DNA from: Actinomycetota bacterium
Lineage (GTDB): Bacteria; Actinomycetota; Thermoleophilia; Solirubrobacterales; Thermoleophilaceae
DNA length: 16,601 nt
Assembly: GCA_005885165.1 (NCBI GenBank)
Contig: VAXR01000067.1
Location: forward strand, 1 to 16,601
Reading direction: 5' to 3'
This document shows, in pieces, positions 5,326 through 11,495 of the stretch; the stretch's first letter is position 1; each line of letters starts with the position of its first letter. The notes beneath the pieces are model-generated. The model did no database searches. It was not told where the DNA came from and saw nothing but the letters and a program-made list of their open reading frames with translations. Position numbers and translations under genes: made by a program.

Positions 5326-7170
5326 GTGCCCCGCCGTCTGTCCGTCATCCTCCTCGCCGGCGCATTGCTCGGCCTGCCCGCCGCCGCTCAGGCGGCGACG
5401 TCGCGCTCCGCCACGCTTCACGAAGCGGCCGCCCGCCGGGCCGGGGAGCGCGCGCTTCACGAGGCGCGCGACGCGCTGAGGTACGGGCACGTGAAGACCG
5501 GCCTCGACGTGACGTCGCTGCTCAAGGAGCTCGCGGTCCACCTGCCCGCGCTCACGGGGCGCGAGCGCACCGAGGCGCGCCGGCTCCTGGCGCGCCCGAG
5601 CACCGGCGCCTCCGACTACCAGACCGGCTTCTCCGCTCCCGACCACACCCACTGCGGCGCGCAGTTCTGCATCCACTGGTTGGACGCGGGCCCGAACGCG
5701 CCTCCGCTCGACGACGCGAACAACGACGGCGTACCCGACTACGTCGAGAAGATGGACGGGGTCTTCGAGCACGTCTACCAGGTCGAGAACGTCCAGATGG
5801 GCTGGCGGGCGCCCGTCGGCGACGGCTGGGTCGGCGGGGGCGGCTTCAACAAGACCGATGTCTACATCGCCGACCTCGGCGGCCAGGGCATCTTCGGCTA
5901 CTCCACGCCCGACCCGGGGCAGACAACGAACTCGCAGGCGGGCTACCTGGTGATGGACAACGACTACAGCCCGTCGCAGTACCGGTACAGCGACCCGCTG
6001 CCGCCGATGGAGGTCACGGCCGCGCACGAGTACAACCACGTCCTCCAGTTCGGCTACGACGTGCTCGAGGACACCTGGATGCTCGAGTCCACGGCTGTGT
6101 GGATGGAGGACAAGGTCTACACGGACGTCAACGACTACGTCTCCTACGTCTGGCCGTGGACCCGGATGACGCAGGTTCCGGTCACGCGCTTCAACTCGTC
6201 GGACCCGAGCGACGACCTCAACATCAAGGTCTACGGCGACGTCGTCTGGAACAAGTGGCTCGACGCGCACTACGGACAGAATCTGATCCGCCGCGCGTGG
6301 GAGGACTCCGCGGCCGCCAATCCGCCGTCGTTCGCCCCCGCGGCCTATGACGCCGCCCTTCGCGAGCGCGGCAGCAGCTTCTTCGACGCCTTCGTCCGCT
6401 TCGCGGCCGACACTGCCGAGTGGGGCGCAAACCGTGGCAGCTTCCCGGAGGGGAACACCTGGCCCGACGTGGCTCGGGCAAGCGGCGCGACCCTGCGCCC
6501 GTCCTCCGGGCAGATCACCGGGCACCTCGACCACACCGCGTACGTGCTGGCCAACATCGCGCCGACGCACGATCGCCGGATCAAGCTGATCGGCTCGCTT
6601 CCCTCCGGCACGGCCGGGGCGGTCGCGCTCGTGGCGAGGAAGGGCCCGCGGGACACCGGCTCGGTCGTGGTGCGCCTACGCGAGCGGCCGCGCGGTGGCC
6701 GAGCCATCGTGACCCTGGACAACCCCGGCGCCTACTCGCGCATCACCGCGGTCCTCGTCAACGCCGACGTGAGCCAGGACGGCTTCAGCCAGTCGCTGGG
6801 CGACTGGCACTTCACGAAGGACCACAGGTCGATCTCCGGCTTCGTCTCCAACGACTTCACGCCGCCGGCCGTCCGCAGGCGCTCGCCGCGGCCCGGCCGC
6901 CACGGCGTCTCGCGGCGCGCCAAGGTCGTCGTCGCCTTCACCGAGGCCGTGGGCGACGTCAACTCCCGCACCGCGGAGCTGATCGGCCCCGGCGGGCGCC
7001 GCGTGCCCGCCCGCTTGAGCTACGACTCCCGCCGTCACCGCCTCCACCTGATCCCGCTGCAGCGGCTCGCCCGCAACGCGCACTATGTGGTGAAGCTCGG
7101 TGGGGCGATCGTCGACGACGCGGGGAACGCGCTGCCCGCGGCGGAGCGCAACTGGGCGTTTAGGACCTGA
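5326..7170 (+). CDS. Secreted zincin-type metalloprotease with C-terminal Ig-like domain
   Basis: A 614-residue exported protein. The signal peptide is residues 1 to about 23 (cleavage after AQA). A zinc-protease signature, TAAHEYNHVLQF, places HEYNH at 234-238, with a likely third ligand Glu254 in WMLESTAVWMED sixteen residues on, as in the MXAN_6640-like family. Before it lie a Cys110/Cys115 pair and an Asp/Asn-rich segment DDANNDGVPDYVEKMDG (129-145) resembling a thrombospondin type-3 calcium loop. From about residue 515 (FTPPAVRRRSPRPG onward) there is a bacterial Ig-like domain of the Big_5 type ending AERNWAFRT, probably for cell-surface or substrate attachment. GTG 5326 is chosen because GAGGA lies 5 bases upstream and the signal peptide begins right there. 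It appears to be a single-gene unit. The substrate is unknown. Confidence 0.82.
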   Translation: MPRRLSVILLAGALLGLPAAAQAATSRSATLHEAAARRAGERALHEARDALRYGHVKTGLDVTSLLKELAVHLPALTGRERTEARRLLARPSTGASDYQTGFSAPDHTHCGAQFCIHWLDAGPNAPPLDDANNDGVPDYVEKMDGVFEHVYQVENVQMGWRAPVGDGWVGGGGFNKTDVYIADLGGQGIFGYSTPDPGQTTNSQAGYLVMDNDYSPSQYRYSDPLPPMEVTAAHEYNHVLQFGYDVLEDTWMLESTAVWMEDKVYTDVNDYVSYVWPWTRMTQVPVTRFNSSDPSDDLNIKVYGDVVWNKWLDAHYGQNLIRRAWEDSAAANPPSFAPAAYDAALRERGSSFFDAFVRFAADTAEWGANRGSFPEGNTWPDVARASGATLRPSSGQITGHLDHTAYVLANIAPTHDRRIKLIGSLPSGTAGAVALVARKGPRDTGSVVVRLRERPRGGRAIVTLDNPGAYSRITAVLVNADVSQDGFSQSLGDWHFTKDHRSISGFVSNDFTPPAVRRRSPRPGRHGVSRRAKVVVAFTEAVGDVNSRTAELIGPGGRRVPARLSYDSRRHRLHLIPLQRLARNAHYVVKLGGAIVDDAGNALPAAERNWAFRT

Positions 7171-7190
7171 CGCGGGCCCCGGCGCGTGAT

Positions 7191-7206
7191 GGCGCGCCTA
7201 AGCGCC
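7191..7206 (+). terminator. Hairpin after protease gene, weak terminator candidate
   Basis: GGCGC (7191-7195) pairs with GCGCC (7202-7206) around GCCTAA, 20 bp after the protease stop. The stem is short and there is no T-run. The site opens the 338-bp non-coding region between two convergent genes. Confidence 0.3.
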
Positions 7207-7216
7207 GCCGCGCTCC

Positions 7217-7293
7217 GCTCCGCGCGGGGCGTCGGCGTAACACTCCCGTTACGAACGGAGCGCGACAGCCTCCGTGCTCCCCCTTAATTGCCA
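7217..7293 (+). repeat. Direct repeat copy 1 (77 bp) in non-coding spacer
   Basis: This block recurs at 7358-7435 with a single one-base insertion as the only difference, after a 64-bp spacer. It contains a nested inverted repeat: CGTAAC (7236-7241), ACTCCC, GTTACG (7248-7253). Around this, CGCTCCG (7211-7217) pairs with CGGAGCG (7256-7262). It ends in a C-rich run followed by TTAATTGCCA. It lies between two convergent genes, so it is unlikely to be a promoter for either. No open frame in it looks like a protein. Confidence 0.9.
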
Positions 7294-7300
7294 GCAGCAT

Positions 7301-7348
7301 GCGCGAGTCGAATGAGGGGTGCTATAGCGCACGCCATTGGACTCGCGC
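7301..7348. repeat. Long interrupted hairpin between the two direct repeats
   Basis: GCGCGAGTC (7301-7309) is a perfect inverted match to GACTCGCGC (7340-7348). Inside, ATG pairs with CAT and GTGC (7319-7322) pairs with GCAC (7329-7332) around TATAGC. The 48-base unit fills most of the spacer between the repeat copies, so repeat-hairpin-repeat forms one structured block. It could be a small RNA, a mobile-element remnant or a bidirectional transcription stop; none of these is proven. Confidence 0.65.
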
Positions 7349-7357
7349 TTCGGACGA

Positions 7358-7435
7358 GCTCCGCGCGGGGCCGTCGGCGTAACACTCCCGTTACGAACGG
7401 AGCGCGACAGCCTCCGTGCTCCCCCTTAATTGCCA
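7358..7435 (+). repeat. Direct repeat copy 2 (78 bp) in non-coding spacer
   Basis: Second copy of the 7217-7293 block, with one extra C at 7372 and otherwise identical through TTAATTGCCA. The inner palindrome CGTAAC-ACTCCC-GTTACG is at 7378-7395. The outer arms are slightly shorter here (GCTCCG 7358-7363, CGGAGC 7398-7403), because the base preceding the repeat differs. Near-identity in a region with no coding constraint points to a recent duplication. From 7436 to the M23 stop at 7509 nothing further is recognised. Confidence 0.9.
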
Positions 7436-7508
7436 AACGGGCGCGGCCACGGGATCCTGCGACGCAAGAGCGGAGCTCCCTGGCCCAGCGACCGCCCGCC
7501 CCGAGCCC

Positions 7509-8315
7509 CTACTTCCCGATTATTGAGTGGAGGATCCCGTCCATCTCGGGTGCCGTGACGCCCCATCCGGGGCAGCAGGGCGGCCCGCCCCGCACGCTGA
7601 TCCCGATCTCGATGTGGGGCCCGGTCGATATGCCGACGATCCCGCAGCCCACCTCGGCGATCGGCTGCCCGGCGCTCACGTGCGCGCCCACGGGGACGAG
7701 CGCGGGCTTCGCATGCCCGTAGTAGATGTAGCGGCCCTTCTCCTTGCCCGAGTCGATGCGCAGGACCGGCGCGTCCGGGCCGAAGCCGGAGATTCCCTCC
7801 TGCACGATGGTCCCGCTGGTCATCGCCACCTCCTGGACCTGCGAGCCGCACGCGCTGGCATGCGTCGAGATGTCCACGCCCTGGTCCTCGCTCCAGGTGC
7901 CCGGCGGGAGGATCAGCGACAGCGGACGCAGCGGGAACACCCAGCCGCCGCGGGAGACGCCGCCGCCGAACACCCCTAGGGCCTGGGCCTCCTTCAGCTC
8001 CCGCCGCACCTCCGCGTCGGACGGCGCGCCCGGGCTGACCCCGGTGGTCGTGCGCTGGTCCGCGCCGCCGATCTTGCCGCTAACCGATTGCGGGCCGCCC
8101 TGCGCTGCCGCCCGACCTCCGCGGGCGGACGTGGGCGTGGCGGGCGCCAACGTGCTCGACAGATCGATCGTGTGCCGCGCGCGGCGGTGCCCTCCTCCGG
8201 TCAGCGCCAGAGCGGCACCGGCCACGATCACGGCGAGAGCAAGGGCGGCGACGATCCCGATCAGCGGGACCCGCCGGAGCCCGCGAGGGCGTGCGCTGCC
8301 ATCGTCAGCCGTCAC
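7509..8315 (-). CDS. Membrane-anchored M23/LytM-like protein with altered metal ligands
   Basis: A 268-residue protein with a basic N terminus, one membrane segment at about 17-40 and no obvious cleavage site, a low-complexity Ala/Gly/Thr linker to about 100, and a C-terminal LytM-like domain (about 125-265). Members of this family cut peptide cross-links in peptidoglycan. The family HxGxD motif reads DQGVD here (Asp144, Gly146, Asp148), and the final HxH reads H234-I-E236. Two of the three usual zinc ligands are thus replaced by Asp and Glu, while both catalytic histidines (YYGH201 and GPH234) remain. It may use another metal, act as a non-cleaving activator, or belong to a divergent subfamily. 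Cys156, Cys224, Cys247 and Cys248 could form disulfides. GTG 8315 is preceded by a TACAGT box and no ribosome binding site. It is divergent from the small gene at 8441. Confidence 0.8.
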   Translation of the reverse strand: MTADDGSARPRGLRRVPLIGIVAALALAVIVAGAALALTGGGHRRARHTIDLSSTLAPATPTSARGGRAAAQGGPQSVSGKIGGADQRTTTGVSPGAPSDAEVRRELKEAQALGVFGGGVSRGGWVFPLRPLSLILPPGTWSEDQGVDISTHASACGSQVQEVAMTSGTIVQEGISGFGPDAPVLRIDSGKEKGRYIYYGHAKPALVPVGAHVSAGQPIAEVGCGIVGISTGPHIEIGISVRGGPPCCPGWGVTAPEMDGILHSIIGK

Positions 8316-8326
8316 GCTGCCGGGTC

Positions 8327-8332
8327 ACTGTA
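8327..8332 (-). promoter_or_regulatory. Candidate -10 box (TACAGT) of the M23-like gene
   Basis: TACAGT on the minus strand lies 11 bases before GTG 8315, which would give an mRNA with only a few leader bases. The same N11 spacing is seen before the genes starting at 9630 and 11390. No -35 match. Confidence 0.33.
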
Positions 8333-8392
8333 CCCCGCTGCAAGCGGAGATCCGCCAGCAGGGGACCATGATCTACTAGCCGCAATCCGGGG

Positions 8393-8398
8393 TAGCAT
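8393..8398 (+). promoter_or_regulatory. Candidate -10 box (TAGCAT) of the small gene at 8441
   Basis: TAGCAT fits TANNNT and would place the transcript start near 8405. That leaves a leader of about 36 bases containing GAGGAAAG before the ATG. No convincing -35 element; low certainty. Confidence 0.25.
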
Positions 8399-8440
8399 TG
8401 ACTTGAGTCGCAGCACGCCCCCGAGGAAAGCGGGTCTCGC

Positions 8441-8644
8441 ATGACGACCTACATCTCAGATCGCACGGCCCAAAGGCTCGCCGACATCGACGAGCGCGAG
8501 CGTCAGGCCTGGGACGCGTACAGCGACAGCCTGCGTGGTCTCGAGGGCAAGGACTACGAGAACGCCGAGGGCGAGTCGTGGGATCGCTTGCAGAAGAGGC
8601 TCAGGCAGCTCGGCGACGAGCGCCAGCTCGTCGCGGGCGCCTAA
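8441..8644 (+). CDS. Small acidic helical protein, function unknown
   Basis: A 67-residue protein, rich in charged residues and almost certainly alpha-helical: RLADIDERERQAWDAYSDSL, then a second helix around ESWDRLQKRLRQLGDERQL. The heptad-like spacing of Leu, Trp and Ile suggests a short coiled-coil or helical hairpin. No Cys, signal peptide or membrane segment. GAGGAAAG lies 11-13 bases before the ATG, a slightly long spacing. It is not a recognised family to me, but codon use and the preceding regulatory signals look real. It is followed on the same strand by the acyltransferase gene, whose only available start overlaps its last 67 bases. Confidence 0.65.
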   Translation: MTTYISDRTAQRLADIDERERQAWDAYSDSLRGLEGKDYENAEGESWDRLQKRLRQLGDERQLVAGA

Positions 8645-9615
8645 GCGCGCAAAGCCCCCTCCTCGGGGGTCCAATCGAATCGGCGGCCGGGGCAGAGGAA
8701 CCTCGGTCGGCCGCGAGCGGCTACGACCCGCGCGCGGATCCCTACGAGCTCCCGTCCGCGGACACCATCCGGGAGGAGGCGGCGCTCGATCCGCGGCAGC
8801 TGCGTGAGCTGATACCGGCGACCGATCCGAGCCGGGAGGTCGACGACTGGGGTCGATCGGAGCGCGTCTTCCGCCTTACGGAACCGCTCATGAACTTCTA
8901 CTACCGGTACTGGTTCCGTGTCGACGCCCAGGGACTCGAGAACGTGCCCTCCGCCGGGGGCGCGCTGCTCGTTTCGAACCACTCCGGCGCGATCCCGCCG
9001 GACGGCCCGATGATCATGCAGGCGCTCCGCAACGAGCACCCCGAGCCACGGCCGCTCTACATGCTCGGCGAGCACTGGTTCAAGGGCTATCCGGGCGTCG
9101 GCATGCTCACGAACAAGCTCGGCCTGGTCGCCGCGCACCCGGAGAACGCTCAGCGCCTTCTGCACGACGAGGGGCGGTTGGTGCTCGCCTTCCCGGAGGG
9201 CGCGAAGGCGACGCGCAAGCTCTTCTGGCAGCGGTACCGGCTGCGGCGATTCGGCCGCGGCGGATTCGTGAAGACGGCCATGCGCGCCGGCGTGCCGATC
9301 GTGCCCGTGGCGGTGATCGGCGCCGAGGAGGCGATGCCGATCTTCGCGCACGTCCCGCTGCTTGAGCGGGTCACCGGGCTCATCTACTTCCCGATCAACC
9401 ACGCGTTTCCCCACTTCGGGCTCTTTGCAGGGCTGATGTACCTCCCAGCGAAGTTCAAGATCCGGTTCCTCGAACCCATTGACATGAGCGGCTTCGGACC
9501 GGAGGAGACGGAGGACCTGGAGCTGGTTCAGTCGCTCACCCATCAGATCCGCGAGCGGATCCAGGCTGAAGTTGACGCATTAATTCACTCGCGAACGTCC
9601 GTATGGTTCGGATAG
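8578..9615 (+). CDS. PlsC-like lysophospholipid acyltransferase family protein
   Basis: Membrane-associated glycerolipid acyltransferase related to 1-acylglycerol-3-phosphate acyltransferases, transferring an acyl chain to a lysophospholipid or similar acceptor. The catalytic block NHSGAIPPD (134-142) has the His/Asp pair in the six-residue spacing of this actinobacterial subgroup. The acceptor-binding block FPEGAKATRK is at 205-214, and GVPIVPVAVIGAEEAMPI is the usual third block. The C terminus (SLTHQIRERIQAEVDAL) is a helix. GTG 8578 is the only ATG/GTG/TTG before ATG 8890 in this frame and is preceded by GAGGGCGAG. It overlaps the small gene by 67 bp and adds a charged N-terminal region of about 100 residues whose DDWGRSERV segment looks family-like. 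The true start is therefore uncertain. It overlaps the possible upstream ATG of the following lipoprotein gene. Confidence 0.83.
   Translation: MGSLAEEAQAARRRAPARRGRLSAQSPLLGGPIESAAGAEEPRSAASGYDPRADPYELPSADTIREEAALDPRQLRELIPATDPSREVDDWGRSERVFRLTEPLMNFYYRYWFRVDAQGLENVPSAGGALLVSNHSGAIPPDGPMIMQALRNEHPEPRPLYMLGEHWFKGYPGVGMLTNKLGLVAAHPENAQRLLHDEGRLVLAFPEGAKATRKLFWQRYRLRRFGRGGFVKTAMRAGVPIVPVAVIGAEEAMPIFAHVPLLERVTGLIYFPINHAFPHFGLFAGLMYLPAKFKIRFLEPIDMSGFGPEETEDLELVQSLTHQIRERIQAEVDALIHSRTSVWFG
8655..8669 (+). other. Short C5/G5 hairpin just after the small gene
   Basis: CCCCC (8655-8659) pairs with GGGGG (8665-8669) around TCCTC, 10 bp after the stop of the small gene. It has no T-run and lies inside the N-terminal extension assigned to the acyltransferase. 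It may mark a real gene boundary or be chance in GC-rich DNA. Confidence 0.25.
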
Positions 9616-9618
9616 GGT
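9613..9618 (+). promoter_or_regulatory. Candidate -10 box (TAGGGT) of the lipoprotein gene
   Basis: TAGGGT begins in the stop codon of the acyltransferase gene and is followed by 11 bases and ATG 9630. The spacing equals that before the genes at 8315 and 11390 on the other strand. No -35 match. Confidence 0.27.
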
Positions 9619-9629
9619 TCCCGCACGGG

Positions 9630-10079
9630 ATGTGGGGGAGGATGACGAGAGTCAGGCAGACCCCAGTCGCGCTGCTCCTGGCTGGGAGCCTCGCGGCAGC
9701 CCTGATCGCGGGCTGCGGAAGCGGCAGCCACTTCAAGAACAAGGCGCGCCCGCCGGTGCCGCTCGAGCTCACCGGCGTGATCACGAATCGCGCGGTGTCC
9801 GTCGAGCCGCGGCACTTCGGCGCCGGGCCGATCGTGCTCGTGATCTCGAACCAGACGCAGCAGACGCACACCGTCACGCTCGAGGGCGGACCGACCAACG
9901 TGAGCGAGCAGGTCGGACCCGTGCACCCGCTCGACACGGCGCGGATCCAGGAGACCTTGCGTCCCGGCACCTACACGGTGCACGCCTCGTCGGACGGGCT
10001 GCCCAACGCGATACCGCCCGCGACGCTGATCGTCGGACCGGAGCGACAGTCGTCGTCCGGGACGGTCCTGCTGCCCTAG
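9630..10079 (+). CDS. Cupredoxin-like lipoprotein
   Basis: Exported lipoprotein of 149 residues: basic N terminus (MTRVRQTP), hydrophobic core, lipobox LIAGC with lipidated Cys29. The mature part resembles a small Greek-key beta-sandwich of the cupredoxin-like type: PIVLVISNQTQQTHTVTLEG, then RIQETLRPGTYTVHASSDG and ATLIVGPE. The copper ligand pattern (His, Cys, His, Met) is not complete, and there is no Cys or Met in the C-terminal loop, so copper binding is unlikely; it may be a structural or binding protein. Three in-frame ATGs exist: 9603, 9630 and 9642. 9642 gives the most typical signal peptide, but GGGGGAGG abuts it with no spacing. 9630 is used because a TANNNT box precedes it. It is convergent with the next gene, with 9 bp between stops. 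Confidence 0.74.
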   Translation: MWGRMTRVRQTPVALLLAGSLAAALIAGCGSGSHFKNKARPPVPLELTGVITNRAVSVEPRHFGAGPIVLVISNQTQQTHTVTLEGGPTNVSEQVGPVHPLDTARIQETLRPGTYTVHASSDGLPNAIPPATLIVGPERQSSSGTVLLP

Positions 10080-10088
10080 CCGTCGCTC

Positions 10089-11390
10089 CTACTCGGCGCC
10101 GTCGTCGTCCGGCGTACCGGCGGTGACGAGCTCGTCGATCTGCTCGAGCAGCGACCGCACGCGCGCCGCCATGTCGTCGAGGATCGAGCGGGCGCGGTCG
10201 ATGCCGTTCTCGGCGCCGGTGAGCTGCTGCTTGATCCGGCGGACGTCCTCGAGCGCGCCCAGCGTTCGCTCGACGGCCTCGCTCACCGCCGCGGCGTCGA
10301 GGCCCTCGCCGTCGCCTCGGGTCATCAGCACGCGCGCCCTGGCGAGCGAGTAGCCGACCTCGAGCGCCAGGCGGTCGTCGCCGTCGGGCTCGTAGGCGAC
10401 GAGCAGCTTGTCCCCGTTGTACTCGTGCAGCGGCCGCGTGCGCGCCGGCAGGCTGTCCTCCGCCGGGACCACCATCACCGCGAAGTCGGCGTCGCGCTCG
10501 CGCATCGCGCGGTCGAGCTCCTCGAAAGCCTTCGGCTTCGAGAGTTTGGAGTGCTTCGCCTCGAACACGATGCGTCCGCGGGCCGGGCCGCGGCACGCGT
10601 CGACGTCGACGACCACGTCGCCCGTCTTCCGCGTGGCGCCCATCAGGTCGCCGACGGCGTCGCAGTCGTCCCCCTGGGCGGCCGCGATGCTTCCGATGGC
10701 CGCAAAGACGGCCTCCTCGAACGTCCTGCCCTTGGCCGTGCCGCGCTCGCGCTCGGCGTCGAGCTCCTCGTGCTTGACCTGCTCGTCGCGCAGCGACTGC
10801 AGCTGGAGATGCAGCGCCGTCATGCGCTCCTCGAGCCGGCCGAGGTTGCCGTCCTGGCGCTGCGCGGCGTCCTGCAGCATGCGCACGACGCTCTGCTTGA
10901 AGTCGCCGAGCGGGTTGTGCTCGTCGCCCGAGGCGAACTGCTTGAGGAGGTCCTCGCGCAGGCGCGCCGTGACCTCCGTCAGCGCGTCGCGCACGCGGTT
11001 CTGCACGGCGACGTCGCTCTCGTCGGAGAAGTGCCGCTGGAGCGCCTTGCTGAGGTGGCCGCTCTCAGGCCCGAAGACCTCGTCGACCTTGCGCCCGAGC
11101 TCGTCGGCCACCTGCTTGGCGCGCTCGGAGAACCCCGACTCCACCTCGTGGGCCGTTCGCTCGAACTCGGCACGCACGAAGTCCGCGTTCGCACCGGCCT
11201 GCTCGCGCTCGAGTATGCGCGCGCCGATCTCGACGGCGTCGGCGACGACCTTGGCCGCATCGTCCCCTGCCTCCGCGCGCTCGCGCACGAGCCGGACGGC
11301 GCATTCGTCGTCGATGACGAGCCCGTCGACGACCAACCGGTCGCCGAAAATGCCGACGTGCGCGTGTCTCAGGGGCGTGGCGGCTTCCAT
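10089..11390 (-). CDS. Coiled-coil protein with nuclease-like D...ExK core (DUF2130/RmuC-like)
   Basis: A 433-residue soluble protein. Residues about 60-215 are long charged helices, including FVRAEFERTAHEVESGFSER and QLQSLRDEQVKHEELDAERE, and are probably coiled coil. A mixed domain at about 219-355 follows: KGRTFEEAVFAAIG (Glu225/226), KTGDVVVDV with Asp258, and GRIVFEAKHSK with Glu277-Ala-Lys279. Asp then Glu-x-Lys is the active-site pattern of PD-(D/E)xK nucleases. The continuation (LDRAMRERDADFAVMVVPAE) resembles the DUF2130 and RmuC families. A helical tail (about 365-425) follows. A role in DNA processing is likely but unproven. The gene is divergent from marR, with its start 96 bp from it. 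A TACCGT box lies 11 bases before ATG 11390, and no clear ribosome binding site is present. Confidence 0.68.
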   Translation of the reverse strand: MEAATPLRHAHVGIFGDRLVVDGLVIDDECAVRLVRERAEAGDDAAKVVADAVEIGARILEREQAGANADFVRAEFERTAHEVESGFSERAKQVADELGRKVDEVFGPESGHLSKALQRHFSDESDVAVQNRVRDALTEVTARLREDLLKQFASGDEHNPLGDFKQSVVRMLQDAAQRQDGNLGRLEERMTALHLQLQSLRDEQVKHEELDAERERGTAKGRTFEEAVFAAIGSIAAAQGDDCDAVGDLMGATRKTGDVVVDVDACRGPARGRIVFEAKHSKLSKPKAFEELDRAMRERDADFAVMVVPAEDSLPARTRPLHEYNGDKLLVAYEPDGDDRLALEVGYSLARARVLMTRGDGEGLDAAAVSEAVERTLGALEDVRRIKQQLTGAENGIDRARSILDDMAARVRSLLEQIDELVTAGTPDDDGAE

Positions 11391-11401
11391 GACAGGTTCT
11401 C

Positions 11402-11407
11402 ACGGTA
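11402..11407 (-). promoter_or_regulatory. Candidate -10 box (TACCGT) of the nuclease-like gene
   Basis: TACCGT on the minus strand is followed by 11 bases and ATG 11390. It lies in the divergent regulatory region shared with marR. Confidence 0.33.
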
Positions 11408-11440
11408 AGCGCGGGCCCGGACGGAGTGACGGATCTCACA

Positions 11441-11456
11441 TTGGCCGGGCGGCCAA
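11441..11456. promoter_or_regulatory. Palindrome TTGGCC-N4-GGCCAA in the divergent intergenic region
   Basis: A perfect 6-bp inverted repeat with a GGGC centre, roughly midway between the -10 boxes of the two divergent genes. It could bind a dimeric regulator acting on both directions. Its half-sites differ from the marR operator, so a different protein would be expected if it is used. Confidence 0.45.
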
Positions 11457-11472
11457 ATGCAACCGAGCGTGC

Positions 11473-11478
11473 AATACT
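11473..11478 (+). promoter_or_regulatory. Candidate -10 box (AATACT) of leaderless marR
   Basis: AATACT is followed by seven bases and GTG 11486. The first base departs from TANNNT, but the second A and final T are kept. No good -35 element. The operator palindrome begins at its last base. Confidence 0.4.
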
Positions 11479-11495
11479 TGCTTGCGTGCAAGCAA
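11478..11495. promoter_or_regulatory. 18-bp operator palindrome TTGCTTGC-GT-GCAAGCAA
   Basis: Two perfect 8-bp arms around a 2-bp centre. This length and symmetry are typical of a MarR dimer site, and it sits at the promoter of a marR gene, so autorepression is the natural reading. The GT centre coincides with the first two bases of the GTG at 11486. Confidence 0.75.

Noticed and set aside
4884..6350. Long plus-strand open frame across ygfZ and the protease gene
   Set aside because: It is an Arg/Ala/Pro-rich shadow in another frame of two well-supported genes.
7217..7435. CRISPR array or tRNA pair
   Set aside because: There are only two repeat copies, at 77-78 bp too long for CRISPR, and the hairpin between them has no cloverleaf with a T-loop or acceptor geometry.
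9630..10079. Blue-copper protein
   Set aside because: The fold pattern is cupredoxin-like, but the Cys and Met copper ligands are absent from the mature sequence.
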